From Dactylorhiza incarnata (taxonomy: Eukaryota > Streptophyta > Magnoliopsida > Asparagales > Orchidaceae), in the NCBI GenBank assembly GCA_033032865.1, contig JAWHQI010000064.1, positions 2,790,001 through 2,854,000 of the forward strand: DNA of 64,000 nt. The letters are read 5' to 3'. A program made the translations under genes and the position numbers. The notes under the pieces are model-generated. The model was not told where the DNA came from. It worked only from the letters and a program-made list of their open reading frames with translations, and did not search any database. Below are positions 1-11,698 of this stretch, piece by piece; the first letter of the stretch is position 1, and each line of letters opens with the position of its first letter.

Positions 1-1681
1 AAATGTTTTTATTTATTCCTACAACCTCTTTGCTCTTAGCAGAGATGAATTTTATAGGTGTAGATAATATGTTCTTCTTAATTAGGTGTGGCTCACTTGA
101 TGAAGCACCCAAACCTAATTTGCTATTAAGTCTAGCATTTACTGTGCTTGTAATGTCCATCAGTTTGATGCTTCTCCCATTTAGGGATTCTTCAAATTTC
201 TTGGCCTCAGAAAGTTTATTCTCAATGAGAATAATTTGTTCTCTAGAGGCAGCCAAATCTTTCTTATGATTTACATTTTCTTCACTTATTTGATTCATTT
301 CAGCTAGCTTATGTCTGAGTGAGATTATTTCTTTCTCAGATTTTAGTAAGTCTAAGCAAAGAGCCTTGATTTCATCTTTGAATTCAACTGAAGTAAAATC
401 AAAATTAGATATTACCTGATCTGCATCATTTTCTGCTTCTGATTCTGATTCTTCTTTATCAGAATTGTTGGCTGAGACATTGATTTCCATCATGCAGAAG
501 TTCTTCTCTTCTTCATTATCTTCATCATCACTGGATGATGATGCATTTCCTGACTCACTGCCTGAGTCATAAATGACCATCAAACATTGGTCATTTTCTT
601 TTGATTCTTCTTCATTATCTGAAGAACTGGATGACTGTTCTGATTCAGTGTCACTCCAGGTTTCTGCTACAAATCCTCTTCCCTTCTTTTGGTGTTTGTG
701 GGAAGAAGACTTGCTGGAGTGTCTTCTTTCCTCTTTTTCAATTCTCTTCTCCTTCTTCTGATTTTCTGGACAATCTGGCAGAATATGTCCAGGTTTCCTG
801 CAGCCATAACAAACAATATCTTTAGAATTTGACTTGTCATACCTTGGCTTTTCCCTTGATCTGGAGTCCTTCTTTCTGAAATCCTTCTTGGCCATCTTGT
901 AGAACCTTTTGGCTAGAAGGTTCATGAACTCCTCATCTCATGGAGCTTTTTCTTCTTCTTCAGCTGCTTTGAAAGCTATGTTCTTTTCTCTCTTTATTGT
1001 TGGAGATGAAGTTGATTGTTCGGCTTCCTTGGATTTGATGAGCTGCTCATAGGATTTGAGCTTGCCCAACAATGTTTCAGTAGTAATCTCATTGAGGCTT
1101 CTGGCTTCCTTGATTGGCCAGATCCTAGAATCCCATGTGCTGGGGAAGCACATTAAGATCTTGTCATTTATCTCAGTGATAGAGATCACTTTATCCAAAG
1201 TCTTCAGCTCAATTTTTATGAGACTGAGCCTATTGTACATATCAGTCACTGTTTCAGATTCTCCTTTCTTGAAATTCTCATATTGAGAAATAAGATGGGA
1301 CCTTCTGTCCTTCCTTTCATCAGCAGATCCCTCAACCATATTGTTGAGAGAAATCTATATCTCTCTTGCTGAGGTGCATTCCACCACTCTCTGAAAAATG
1401 TCATCAGACATTGTTTGAGCCAGAATGTTCATGGCTTTTGCATCAGCACTCCTTTGCTTCTTTTGTGCTTCAGTCCATTCAGGAGGTGGAACAACATTGT
1501 TGGTAGTTGTGGTTCCAGCACTTGCTGCCGCTGTAGGTGTTGGAGGCCCTGTCAAAATAACATTAAATATTTCTTCATCAAATGAGTTCATATATAACCT
1601 AATCCTTGCTTTCCATAGTGCAAACTTACTGAGATTGCACATAGGAGGTCTTGTGCTTGAATACTCTTTGTTTTGTGCCAT
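1..1681 (-). pseudogene. gag of element 1 (partial, two nonsense codons)
   Basis: Copia-type Gag, the capsid and nucleocapsid precursor that packages element RNA. The ATG at 1681 lies about 100 bases after the primer site, and one frame runs from it to the window edge. In order: a UBN2/DUF4219-like capsid region (about residues 1-250, beginning MAQNKEYSST), a CX2CX4HX4C zinc knuckle near 770-812 (CYGCRKPGHILPDC), a Ser/Asp/Glu-rich stretch, and a charged, probably coiled-coil region near 200-360. Two in-frame stops break it: TAG at 1355-1357, where element C has Trp, and TGA at 938-940, where C has Gly. The frame is otherwise open. No protein of the expected length could be made without readthrough. 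Confidence 0.85.
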
Positions 1682-1782
1682 GAGTTTTTCTTAAACAAAA
1701 ATAAATAAAATAAAAACTCTGAAAGAATTTAAGATCTAATTGATCTTTGTGATTCAGGTGTTAGCTTGTAAAGAATCAACTT

Positions 1783-1794
1783 CCTCTGATACCA
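1783..1794 (-). other. Primer-binding site of element 1
   Basis: Reads TGGTATCAGAGG on the minus strand, matching the 3' end of plant initiator tRNA-Met, which primes minus-strand DNA synthesis in copia elements. It lies two bases inside the LTR, whose terminal TG is at 1797. Confidence 0.9.
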
Positions 1795-2085
1795 ATTGAA
1801 AGTGGAGGTTAGATCTTAAATTAACTCTAGAGGGGGGGGGGGGGTGAATAGAGTTTAAAAACTTTTCTTTTAATTTTATTGCAGAATTAAAATAGTGATA
1901 AATATATATGTGTATATGAGTGAGTGATTTATAAAAACTAAATAAAGAAATCAACACAGCACAAGCACAGAAAATAAAACAAACACAGAAGACACAAGGA
2001 GCTATAGTAGTTCCCCAATAATTCTGGGTACGTCTACTCTTCTACCACCCTTGGTAGGAATCCACTAGGATTTTTGATCAGGTGC

Positions 2086-2200
2086 CCTCACACCAAGGGG
2101 TTTTTGATCAGATGTCCACACACCACAGAGCTTTTGATCAGGTGCTCAAAACCAACTAGATTTTTTGATCAGGTGTCTTGCCACCAAGGAGGTAAACTTT
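2086..2200 (-). repeat. Four TTTTTGATCAGGTG repeats in the LTR of element 1
   Basis: Four imperfect ~35-base units, each with TTTTGATCAGGTG or a one-base variant followed by a CACCAA-type sequence. The same cluster lies in the element C LTR near 53788-53875. Given the inferred transcription direction it is in the transcribed part of the LTR; no function can be read from it. Confidence 0.7.
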
Positions 2201-2839
2201 TGAAGGGAGTTTTAACCTTATACAATATGGGATAGAGAGGGGTTTAGATGTTCTTCTCCGTCAAGATGCTGAGAGAAGACTCTAGTGGATGTATGTTGAA
2301 AAACTTCTCTGTCTGATATGAAATGTTTGACAGTTGATTGGCTGGAGCTTTCTCTTGAAACAAATGGTCTTCATGTAGCTGATTAAACTGAGAGAACAAG
2401 TTCTTCAGTTTGTTGTTGCTCTTTTGAAGACTGAAAACTTGCAGCAAAGACTGAGAGAAGTGTTGTTGAAGATGTTCTCAGTATGTAAGAGCTGCTGGAG
2501 GAAAAAGATGAAAATCTGTGTGATTTTGTTCTTCTGTTCTTCATGTATATTTCTCTTTTTTTTTGTTTCTGTACAGCTTTTTGAAAAATATGTTCTGTAT
2601 GTTATTCTGTCGTGTAAACTAAAGGTAATAATCTGCTGTATTTTAATCTGCTATATCCTCTTCCTTATTTCCTTTTTCTTTTGAAAATCTCTGACAGACA
2701 TTAATTGCAAATCCCTTATATTAAGGAATAAATATATCTGAAAGGATATTTTGAAAACATAAATTTGCTGCGCCGTTTATCTCTTTCCTTTTCCACGAAA
2801 TGTCCTTTTCCGAGGAATGTCAACGGCTATAATCTTGGA

Positions 2840-3570
2840 ATAATAAAGGAAATATATTTTCCTTACTTGATCTGATAGAAAGAGTCGTTGCTGTAGTCGA
2901 TCTGAGTTCAGAGAATGAAATGAATATAATCTTTCTGAAATTTCTGAACTTAAGTAAGAATTCTTCGATCTGAGTAAAATTCGTCGAACGCAGATTCGTC
3001 GACCTCAAGATTTTCGTCGAACACAAAATTTACTTCGTCGACCTCAAATGAATCTTGCTGGAATAATTAATTTTGTTGAGCTGAGGAGAAGTTTCGTCGA
3101 TCTGAAGGTATTTGTCGAACGCAGACTTGAGTTCGTCGAACAGAAGTATTCATCGACCGCTGAGCCTGGATAAATTCGTCGACCGCTGAGCTTGAGCAAA
3201 ATCGCCGACCGCTGAGTTGGGATCTGTTCGTCGACCGCTGAACCAGTTTGTTCGTCGACCTCTGAACCGCTGAGACGGGATCGTCGACCGCTGAGACGAG
3301 ATCGTCGACCGCTGAGACGAGCTTGAAGCAATCCGTTCGTCGAACGCAGAATGTAATTAGTCGAGCGCTGCACTTAGACAAATTCTTCGACCGCTGAGAT
3401 TTGAACTGTTCGTCGAACGCAAAATATATTTCGTTCGTTGAACGCAGAATGTAAGCCGTTCGTCGAACGCAGAGAGCTTGCCGTTCGTCGAACGCAGAGA
3501 GCTTGCCGTTCGTCGAACACAGAGAGCAGTTTGTCGAACGTAGTGTGGAGTTCGTCGAACGCAGAATCTG
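2840..3570. repeat. GTTCGACGAAC / CCGCTGAGACG array in U3 of element 1
   Basis: More than twenty copies of GTTCGTCGAAC and variants (GTCGACC, TTCGTCGATC), interleaved with CCGCTGAGACG-type words, spaced 15-45 bases apart. The core is its own reverse complement except at the centre. The array lies in the outer part of the LTR, expected to be U3 upstream of transcription start. Similar arrays occur in the LTRs of elements A, B, C and D. Confidence 0.8.
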
Positions 3571-3692
3571 AATGAAATCTTGAGTTCTAACAGCCTAAAC
3601 TCTTGACCCATAAACTATACATTGGGGTCAACTTTGTCCTTAGTCAACATATAGTGATCTTAGCCCAAATCAGTAATAGGGTTGTTCCAACA

Positions 3693-4626
3693 CCTCCCTG
3701 GGAGGTCAACCTGCCCTGCCGGCTAGTGAGAGCCCGGTCAGCGGAACCGTCCGAGGGGTGTTGAAAACTTTGCCTCCATGGGAGGTCGACCTGCCCTACC
3801 GGCTAGTGAGAGCCCGGTCAGCGGAACCATCCAAGGGGAAAAGAACATAGCCTCCCTGGGAGGTCAACCTGCCCTGCCGTCTAGAGAGAGCCCGATCAGC
3901 GGAACCATCCGAGGGGAAAAGAACATAGCCTCCCTGGGAGGTCAACCTGCCCTGCCGGCTAGAGAGAGCCCGGTCAGCGGAACCGTCTGAGGGGAAAAGA
4001 ACATAGCCTCCCTGGGAGGTCAACCTGCCCTGCCGGCTAGAGAGAGCCCGGTCAGCGGAACCGTCCGAGGGGAAAAGAACACAGCCTCCCCGGGAGGTCA
4101 ACCTGCCCTGCCGGCTAGAGAGAGCCCGGTCAACGGAACCGTCTGAGGGGTGTTGAATACTTTTCCTCCCTGGGAGGTCAACCTGCCCTGCTGGCTAGAG
4201 AGAGCCCGGTTAGCGGAACCGTCCGAGGGGAAAGTAACATAGCCTCTCTGGGAGGTCAACTTGCCCTGCCGGCTTGTGAGAGCCCAGTCAGCGGAACCGT
4301 CCGAGGGTGTTGAAAACTTTGCCTCCCTGGGAGGTCGACCTGCCCTGCCGGCTAGTGAGAGCCCGGTCAGCGGAACCATCCAGGGGAAAAGAACATAACC
4401 TCCCTGGGAGGTCAACCTTCCCTACCGGTTAGAGAGAGCCCGGTCAGCAGAACTGTCCGAGGGGAAAAGAACATAGCCTCCCTGGGAGGTCAACCTGCCC
4501 TGCCGGCTAGAGAGAGCCCGGTCAGCGGAACCGTCCGAGGGGAAAAGAACATAGCCTCCCAGGGAGGTCAACCTACCCTGCCGGCTAGAGAGAGCCCGGT
4601 CAACGGAACCGTCCGAGGGGAAAAAC
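3693..4626. repeat. 78-bp tandem array, about 12 copies
   Basis: About twelve head-to-tail units of 77-80 bases, each starting near CCTCCCTGGGAGGTC and containing CCGGCTAGAGAGAGCC and GCGGAACCGTCCGAGG. Unit starts lie near 3693, 3772, 3852, 3931, 4009, 4086, 4166, 4243, 4321, 4400, 4478 and 4556. Three units end in a GTGTTGAAAAC-type variant rather than AAAAGAACATAG, so at least two unit types are mixed. Because the unit is near 78 bases (26 codons), several frames stay open through it; I treat these as repeat artefacts. Confidence 0.92.
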
Positions 4627-4915
4627 ACTTAGAAAAACTTTTATTACATTAGTCATCCGGTTACATGCAAGAAAAACTATGGAAATAAACCATCATACTA
4701 CATGGATTTAAAGAAAAAACTAAGCACGGAGACCGGGACTTCGACTTCTACTCCCAGGCATGTTCCTCCTCGACCTCCTCTAGTTGCTGACTTTGCGACT
4801 TCGGATGCCTTGCCTCCCTCATTTCCAAGAACTCGGGGCAGGTGGATGTCGCGTGACCCCCTCATCGTGGAAGTCACAGTAAGGTAACTCCACCCGGACT
4901 CCTCCTCTTCCTCCG

Positions 4916-6132
4916 TTACGATTTCTTCTTCTTCTGTAGTTGATCGCCATGGTTTGCGTAGGTGGTGGAGAGGGTTCCCTCGGTCCCTGCCTCCATCCTG
5001 GGAGGTCGGGACCCTCCTCCTAGAAGTTGTCCTCCTCTTGGTCGAACTTCCTCTTGGGAGCCCCTAACCTCCCCCCTGCTGCCTTGCCTCCGACTCACTT
5101 AGCTTGGCCAACCTTCTCGCGAACTCTGGGTTGGCCTCTTCGCTCTCAACTTCTTCCGCCACCCTTTCCATCAACTCCTCAAAAGACAAAGGAGCTCTCC
5201 TCTTGAGTTCCCTCTTGAAGAATCCCCCCAGCAGCCCCACGATGAAAGTGAGCTGGAGGGTGTAGCCTGGCACCTCTTGGGTGAGGAGAACCTCCTCCTG
5301 GAACCGGTCAACATAGTGAGCTAGTGACTTCCCTGGCTCTTGCTTGATCTTGAAAAGTGCTTCAGCATCCTTCCTCCTCTTTCTTGACGTCGAGAAGCAT
5401 AGCAGGAAACCTCGACGCAAGTTTTCGAAGGCATAGATGGATCCCGCAGGGAGCTGGTGGAACCAATATCTAGCCTTCCCCTTCAGAGTCATCGCGAAGA
5501 GTCGACACTTGAAAGCGTCCGACATAGGCCTGATGGAGACCATGTCCTCAAACCATTGCAGGTGCAGGACGGGGTCATCCTTGCCGGAGTAGTGAGACAT
5601 CTCCAACCTTCCGAACCCCTCTAGAACCGGGGCCGAGAGGACCAGCTCACACAAAGGACTTCCTATTCTCGCCCCCTTTGGGGCTGGGCGAGATGGGGTA
5701 TGACACCCCCCCACTCGCCCCTTTGGGACTGGGCGAGTGGGGGTCTGGGAACTCCCCACTCGCCCCCTTGGGGCTGGGCGAGTGGGGGTCTGAGACCTCC
5801 CCACTCGCCCCCTTGGGGCTGCGCGAGTGGGGGTCTGGGACCTCCCCACTCGCCCCCTCCTGGGGAACTGAGCGAGTGGGGGCTGAATGCCTCCCCACTC
5901 CCCCCACAGGCACCTCCTTCCTGAATTGCTGGCCGAGAGTGCTCTCGCCCACCTGCTGAGGTGAGACCTCCGGACCACTTCCTCTTCTGCCTTCGCCTAT
6001 CGTGGCGAAAGTTAGCTGCAAGGTCTGCAGGACCTCCTGCCTGAAATTTTCAAACATCTCCAACGTCACTCCAACCATCGGGGGCTGCGAGTGGCCTGGG
6101 TCAGATCCTCCACCTCCATCCATGGAGCTCAT
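4916..6132 (-). pseudogene. Gypsy-type gag with internal 45-bp repeats (frameshifted)
   Basis: Gag capsid precursor. The ATG at 6132 (MSSMDGGGGSD) begins a frame of 161 codons. The capsid domain lies in another frame that is open from about 5978 to 5064 and includes YWFHQLP, RRGFLLCFS and SLAHYVDRFQEEVL, typical of Retrotrans_gag. The change of frame falls in a Pro/Gly/Arg-rich stretch encoded by 45-bp repeats (5711-5890), so slippage there probably broke the gene. After the stop at 5064 a third frame carries a Gly/Arg-rich tail to 4916, suggesting a one-base change in a G run near 5075. No zinc knuckle is visible. Domain identity is firm; the intact length is not. Confidence 0.75.
5711..5890. 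repeat. 45-bp repeat inside gypsy gag, four copies
   Basis: CCACTCGCCC recurs at 5711, 5756, 5801 and 5846, exactly 45 bases (15 codons) apart. Each unit holds an inverted pair, CTCGCCCC and GGGCGAG, able to form a GC hairpin. The same CTCGCCCC/GGGGCGAG pairing recurs in the LTR minisatellite of the element. Confidence 0.85.
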
Positions 6133-6165
6133 CTTGAGAGTTTCTTGAGTTGGTCACTCTCCACG

Positions 6166-6177
6166 CTCACCGCACCA
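6166..6177 (-). other. Primer-binding-site-like sequence of the gypsy element
   Basis: Reads TGGTGCGGTGAG on the minus strand, four bases inside the proposed LTR end at 6182. The TGG start and position fit a tRNA primer site; I cannot assign the tRNA. Confidence 0.5.
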
Positions 6178-6488
6178 TAAATGTTGAAAACGAGACTTGA
6201 GAACAAGACTTAGTCTTTGTGGAGTTCGGGCCCTTAACAAGTTAAGGGGTGACCTCACACTTACTCCTCCCAAGGGAGAGATCTAGGCTAAGAGGCTAAG
6301 GACTTAGGAACAAGACCAAGGGCTTAGCGAGGAGGTCCCACCACACACCCGGAAGATCTTAGAGCGCTTCCCCTCCCAAGACAATGTTAAGCTTGGGCAC
6401 CATTGGAGGCTCTCTCCACCCAACAAAGGAGCTTAGGGAGAGAGAAGGCCAAAAGAGAGATGTCCTTCAAAATGGTGCCCCTTGGTCC

Positions 6489-6496
6489 TATTTATA
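6489..6496 (-). promoter_or_regulatory. TATA box of the gypsy LTR
   Basis: TATAAATA on the minus strand in the context CCTATAAATAGG, about 300 bases from the inner LTR end, in the right place and orientation to transcribe the gag below it. Confidence 0.6.
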
Positions 6497-6627
6497 GGAT
6501 TTTGAACTTGGTCTGCAAATAACCACAATCTGACCTACGAGATTACGAAAATACCCCCGGATTTGGCATGCGAATAGCCAAATCCCGCTGTTCCGAGGCT
6601 CTAAACGCAGTCCAGAACACCCTCCTG

Positions 6628-6784
6628 GGGCCGGGCGAGAGGGGGCTGACCTCCTCCCTGTCTCGCCCCCTGCTTGGGATGGGGGCGAGAGGGAGGGTCG
6701 GCCCCCTCCTGTCTCGCCCCCCTGCTGGGGATGGGGGCGAGAGGGAGGGCTCGGCCCCCTCCTGTCTCGCCCCCCTGTTGGGGA
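6628..6784. repeat. GC-rich ~50-bp minisatellite in the gypsy LTR, left block
   Basis: About three units built on GATGGGGGCGAGAGGG and CTCCTGTCTCGCCCC. The block continues at 12259 beyond the E2 insertion with the same phase: joining the two sides across one GGGGA copy restores a regular unit. Confidence 0.85.
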
Positions 6785-6899
6785 TGTTGGATCTTGCGGC
6801 GCCCTATATCTTTTAAGAAAGGTAAGGAACCATTTATTGAAGGATTTTCATGATCGAGCATATGATAGTGTATGCACCTCCTATATGATTACTCCCCCT

Positions 6900-9800
6900 A
6901 CAAATATACCCATTTTTTGAGTTTAATATCATTATAATGCACTCCCCCTAAATATTAGATTTATGCAATTTAATCTCCCCTTTTGGTAGAATCAAAAGAG
7001 GGTTTAGGAGTGAGTATATATAATAAGGAGTAATATATTTTATGTCGAGAAGAAAAATAGGATGCAATCAAAAGCTTGTTAAATACTACTTGTTGAGAAA
7101 AATATAAGCATGATGTAACATAAAGTAGTAAGCAACATAGCTAACATGATAAAGTAAGCATTCTATTTTAAGATACCACTTGTTTAAAGGAAAACACGGT
7201 GTTAAAAATAATAAGCACTCTTAAACATAAACATAATTTTAGAAGATAAAACCATATAAAGGATAATGAGTTTTAAATTTGAAAAGTTGATGTTTGAGTT
7301 AAAGATTGAAGAGATGCTATTCCATTAAGATAAAAAATTGCAAGCATGATTTCATAATATCAAGAAAAGATACACAAACTACAATGTAATAAAATTTGCA
7401 TTTCAAGTAAACATAAACATTGTAGCGGTCATGCTTTGTTATTTAGTGCATTTACTTAAGTTTGTAGAGATTTGAGTAGATGAGCATTATGATCCAATTC
7501 TCATGAGTAGAAGTTTTATGAAAGATAATGATGTGTACAAAGTAGTGTTTTGATAAAATATACAAGTGAATCAATCAAAAACACATGACATATATAATGA
7601 AATAACAAAACATTAAAATACACAAATAATATTACTCCCACACTATTTCAATGCACATGAATAAATAGTACAACTACCAAGGTGCTCTGCACACACAATG
7701 CTTATTAAGACTTATCAGGGTGCAAAGTAGTGCTTGGGGGATCACTTTTATACTTTTTAGCTTTATTTTCAATTTTTTTGTGATCCGGTGTACTAAAGAG
7801 AAGTGGTGTATAAATTGTTTGCTACAAGACACTTTACAATTCTTAGCCAAGGTGCTCAATCTCACAATGCTCATTAAGACTTATCAGGAGGGTGAGTAGT
7901 GCTTGGTGGAGTTTTCCTTGTCATTTATTATTTGTTTTTTAGTTTAGTGGCTAAGGATTCCGAATTCACTTGTTTTGCAAACATAGCATTTTAAACCACA
8001 TTTCTCTAAAGAATAAGTGCATGAAAAACAAAGAATTGTAATAACCAATTCAATGTTGTGTAGGTAATCTATTTAGTCATTTTAATTATTTATGTTATTA
8101 CACTACACAATCATGTAAGAATAAGATTGTAAACACATGTAGGTTATCAAAAATAAGTGAGTGAATGAATCATTATCAAACATAATACATTACTCATACT
8201 TAGAGGCATGCTAAACATTTCTACACATGTTTATCTACAATCAATTTCATTGCACATAACAAGATAATTTTCAAGGCATGTCAAATACAAAACAATGTTT
8301 TTAAGAAACTTGAAAGTTAAATTAAACATTGTATTTAATCTTTAATTGATATAATTAATCATCCATCCTTGACAATGGCAATGAATAACAATCAGTTTTT
8401 TTTTTATAATTTTTTGAATTTTTTTATATATGCACAAAACAATAAACACACATAAAGAAAAACATATTTTTGTTCTTTGAAATTATTTTGTAAATTTGTA
8501 TTTGTTTTTTTTATATATATTCTCTGGAAATCATAGAAGTCTTTAATAGACCTTTCAGTAAATGATAATTTATGCCAGAGAAATAAACAAAAATAATGTA
8601 TGAGAAAATACATATATATATATTTTAAAAGAAATAAAATTTTGTTTTAAAAGGAATAAAAAGATAGAAAACATTTACAAACACACAAAATATTAAAATA
8701 ATACCAGAAATAATTCAAAACAAAAAAAATATTTTGGAGCAAAGGAGCTAACACCAGGCATTAACTTCTTAACGCCAAAACAGAACTGCATTTCTTGATG
8801 TTTTGAAAAATATTTTTCTCAATTCATTTGTATTATAAAGAGACCTTCCTTCAGTTGAAATTTCAGAGTATATTGATTAGATTTGAAGGCTCTTTTAGCA
8901 TGTATTTGGTGATTTTTCAAATACTTGTGTTTGGTAAAATCATTAAAGCTCGAAATATTAAAATTTGCAAACACATGATGCAATGTTAGAATAAAAAAAT
9001 ATGCATGATTTATGTATAAAGAGTGAGATAATGTTCATGCAATGAATATAATATAAGTATATCTAAGATCAAGATACCTTAACTACATGACTACACTCTA
9101 GCCCCGTACTAAGTGACGGATGGGCATGAGGAGCTGCACACATGCCATAGGTTGAGGTGTTAATCCCATATGCATACAAAAAACGACGCTCAACCTAGCA
9201 CTCTTTCCCCCCCAATGCCTCTCAAGGCCCCACTGGAACCCTCCCCGGTTAAGGACAAGACATGACTTAAAAGGTTAGGTCTCTAATGCACACAATCCTA
9301 CGCCCTCGCTATTGTGAGACACATGTCATAGGTTTATTGATTATGGACATACTAAGCGTGTAAGCTTTAAATATATTAACTGTGTTATAATTTCATGATT
9401 AGTTTTGGATTTACAATTTTATCGAAGGTTGTTGATTTTAAATCCATTTAGAAAAGTTTTATTCATGCAAATAACTACAAAGGAAAATAAGATTTCCATA
9501 TTTTAATGATATAATTTACTTTAGCATTGTAAGATATAACTAGCATGAGCATTGATTTCTATCTATGGTACGTGATAATGCTAGTGTGATGAATTAGGAC
9601 AACATGGTGCAAAGCTAAGTAAAGATGGACAAATATAAGATTGAGTTGCATGTATTCAAACATAGAGTTTTGAATTTTCATAAACCTAGAAAGAAGTGAC
9701 AATTCTATTTGATTTCATCTTGTTGATATCAAGTTAATTCATAGGTCTAAAGATAATGAGATTCATGCAAACAATAAAGATGCACATCACACACGCACAA

Positions 9801-10640
9801 AACAAGATATGAAACTATAATACCAATTGCAATCATATATTTCATAATTCCTAAGGTTGATAGAATTAGTTGATTTAAGATAGGTCTTGGTGGATCATGA
9901 ATTATGATATATGATTATAGTGAATTTTAGCATAGGATATTAATAGATCATGGTGGTGATTGTGAAATCATATTCATCATTTTTGTAAATTTTCTTTTTG
10001 ATTTTAATTTTTAGAAATTAGACAAAACAAATACAAGGTATTTGACAACAATGATAGTAAAAATAAATTTTCAGAGAAAATCAGAATTTTTAGGAAAATA
10101 TGCTACCGTCAGCGTTAGTGACAGAGTTACTATATTTGATTTAAAACACATTGTTTTTGATATTATTTGATTCTGATTTTTCTCGATTATGATTTTCAAT
10201 ATAGGGGCTATTATATGCAACAGCGAAAAATAGACAAATATGCAATTAGTTGCGCATTTAATATTTTAGCCTAAGACCCCTAAAAATCCATTTAAATCCA
10301 ATTTTGAAGGTAATTTCATTAGTCTTGATAATATCATTTAGAAAATTTAGCATTCAATTTATAATGATAATATAAGACATTTATAGGCAAAGGATTTAAA
10401 AAGGATAAAACAAAAAGAAAAGATAGATCACTTAAAAATTATGACTTTATGTTCAATTTAATTCAATTTTGATTTGATAAACATTAGGCTTAAAATGTAA
10501 AAGTCATATTTCATAATATATCTAAGTGACCTTAGCGTGTTGGCTCAAAAATAAGAAAACAAACAAAAGAAAAAGCAATTAAGCATATCATGAAGTAGAG
10601 TAATGATATTTCATTTTTAATTAATTTCTACTTCATGCAA
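6900..10640. other. AT-rich non-coding body of E2
   Basis: About 3.7 kb of AT-rich sequence with no convincing coding frame. ACTCCCCCTA occurs at about 6890 and 6950, which on the element strand are A/G tracts suitable as polypurine tracts. A ~65-base sequence with CACAATGCTTATTAAGAC at about 7697 recurs near 7865. A GC-richer island lies at 9090-9310. I recognise no gene here. Confidence 0.6.
7676..7915. repeat. Direct repeat pair in E2
   Basis: Two ~65-base copies (7676-7745 and 7850-7915) share AAGGTGCTC, AATGCT(T/C)ATTAAGACTTATCAG and GTAGTGCTTGG, with scattered differences and about 110 bases between them. Function unknown. Confidence 0.75.
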
Positions 10641-10651
10641 TATAATGATTC

Positions 10652-11266
10652 CTAGTGAATGAGAGACTTAGGTATCCAAAGGGGACCAAGTGTGATGGTT
10701 CCTTTGGGTACCCAAATACATCGTGTAGGCTTTTGGAGAGATAGTGATGAATGGGCCTTTACAAGTGGAGTTAGTGTTTCGTTTTTAATTTTGGGTCTCC
10801 ATTCATACTTTGGTTGTTTATCTTTTAAATTCATATTATGATTATTTGACATCTTTTTGGAATGATAGTTGTTTGAAAAATAATTCATTTGGGATTTATG
10901 TTTATTCAAATTATTTTTCAAAATACATTGATGTTGATAATCATAATGAATTTTATTATATTGATTCTTTGAGAGTTTATAAGAGTGATGGTCTTTCTTA
11001 AGAATTGAATGTTGAAAAAGTGGGTTACAATATATTTTAAATGATTGGTTCTTATTTTGATGATTTTCATTTCCACTCTTTCTTATAGACGTACTCTTAT
11101 AATATGAAGTTAAGCTTTTAGACTTTTGATAATTTGATAAACTAGAAATAAAAGATGTTTTATTATATGAAAAGTTTTGAATAAACATTTTTAATGATTC
11201 TAATTTATCCTTTAAATTATAATTTTCTTTTAACAATTTTTCATTATGCTCTTTTGAAGCTATCAC
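10652..11266 (-). pseudogene. C-terminal gag fragment of copia type in E2
   Basis: A 204-codon open frame rich in Lys, Asn and Ser. The N-terminal part (about residues 3-35) is leucine- and lysine-spaced and likely coiled coil. The C-terminus carries RCIWVPKGT...LGPLWIPKSL, resembling the W(V/I)PK repeats at the end of Sirevirus-type Gag just before pol. No zinc knuckle or capsid domain is present, and the protease that should follow is missing. The frame starts at a non-ATG codon at 11266, so it is the tail of a once longer gag. Family placement rests on the W(V/I)PK pattern and context. Confidence 0.5.
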
Positions 11267-11284
11267 TTGTCTCTCCCTAGACCA

Positions 11285-11455
11285 AGCCCAAGCCTATCCT
11301 CTAGATCTTGTCCCAAGATCTAGACGTAGCACACAAGACCACGATTTCCTACCAAGCCACGCAAGGACTTGGACGCTCCGCACAAGGAAGCGATTTTCCC
11401 CTAAGCCACGCAAGGACTTAGACGTCACGCACAAGGAGACGATTTCCCTACCAAT
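11285..11455. repeat. Three ~49-bp repeats in E2
   Basis: Three spaced copies of a unit with AAGCCACGCAAGGACTT and CACAAGGA(A/G)(G/A)CGATTT, starting near 11285, 11353 and 11402. They sit between the TATA box at 11699 and the gag fragment, probably in the transcribed leader or LTR. Confidence 0.7.
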
Positions 11456-11698
11456 ACAAAATGTATATAAATGAAAATAAAAAATGAAATGATGAACTCC
11501 CTAGAAATTCAGATCTCTGAAAGGAAGGTTGAAGCCTCGAGATGATCGTTGATGTAGAAGCGCGTCCGATCTCGTCTTCAATTTCAAACCTTCTCAGCAC
11601 AAATGGGAGTTCATGAAGTTCTGGAGCTCTCTGGTTCGTATGCCCTCAGGAAGGAACTTAGAATTCTCTAAACTTGCAATGCACGAACAGAAAGAACC

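Larger units (their letters stand above)
1..3692 (-). mobile_element. Element 1: Sirevirus-like Ty1/copia retrotransposon, 5' half
   Basis: The 5' LTR (1797-3692), primer-binding site and most of gag of a minus-strand copia element are visible; pol and the 3' LTR lie beyond base 1. The gag, LTR start and LTR end closely resemble those of element C (26701-54193), so both are copies of one family. The right edge ends in CCAACA and is followed directly by the 78-bp array of a gypsy-type element, so element 1 inserted into that element. The partner target duplication cannot be seen because the left end is outside the window. The long coiled-coil-containing Gag, tRNA-Met primer site and ~1.9-kb LTR fit the Sirevirus branch; the lineage name is inferred. 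Confidence 0.85.
1797..3692 (-). repeat. 5' LTR of element 1 (1896 bp)
   Basis: Runs from TGAAAGTGG beside the primer site to GTTCCAACA. The inner end holds a 13-base G run at 1832-1844 (CACCCCC on the element strand, typical of Sirevirus LTR ends). It is followed by a TTTTTGATCAGGTG repeat near 2086-2200 and a large palindrome array at 2840-3570. The last ~60 bases are nearly identical to the end of the element C LTR at 26975-27037. Confidence 0.85.
6182..6784 (-). repeat. LTR of the gypsy element, inner part
   Basis: Starts TGTTGAAAACG next to the primer-like site. It has a TATA box on the minus strand (TATAAATA, 6489-6496) and a GC-rich minisatellite from 6628. E2 interrupts the minisatellite at 6785; the LTR resumes at 12259 and probably ends at CAAACA, 12716, giving about 1.06 kb without the insertion. 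No second LTR copy is in the window, so both ends are inferred. Confidence 0.65.

Noticed and set aside
2840..3570. GTTCGACGAAC as a heat-shock element
   Set aside because: Heat-shock elements need two bases between TTC and GAA; here there are three, so the canonical spacing is not met.
3796..4628. Open frames with ~26-residue repeats over the 78-bp array
   Set aside because: A near-78-bp stop-free unit gives open frames automatically; frames change with unit length and there is no start context or homology.
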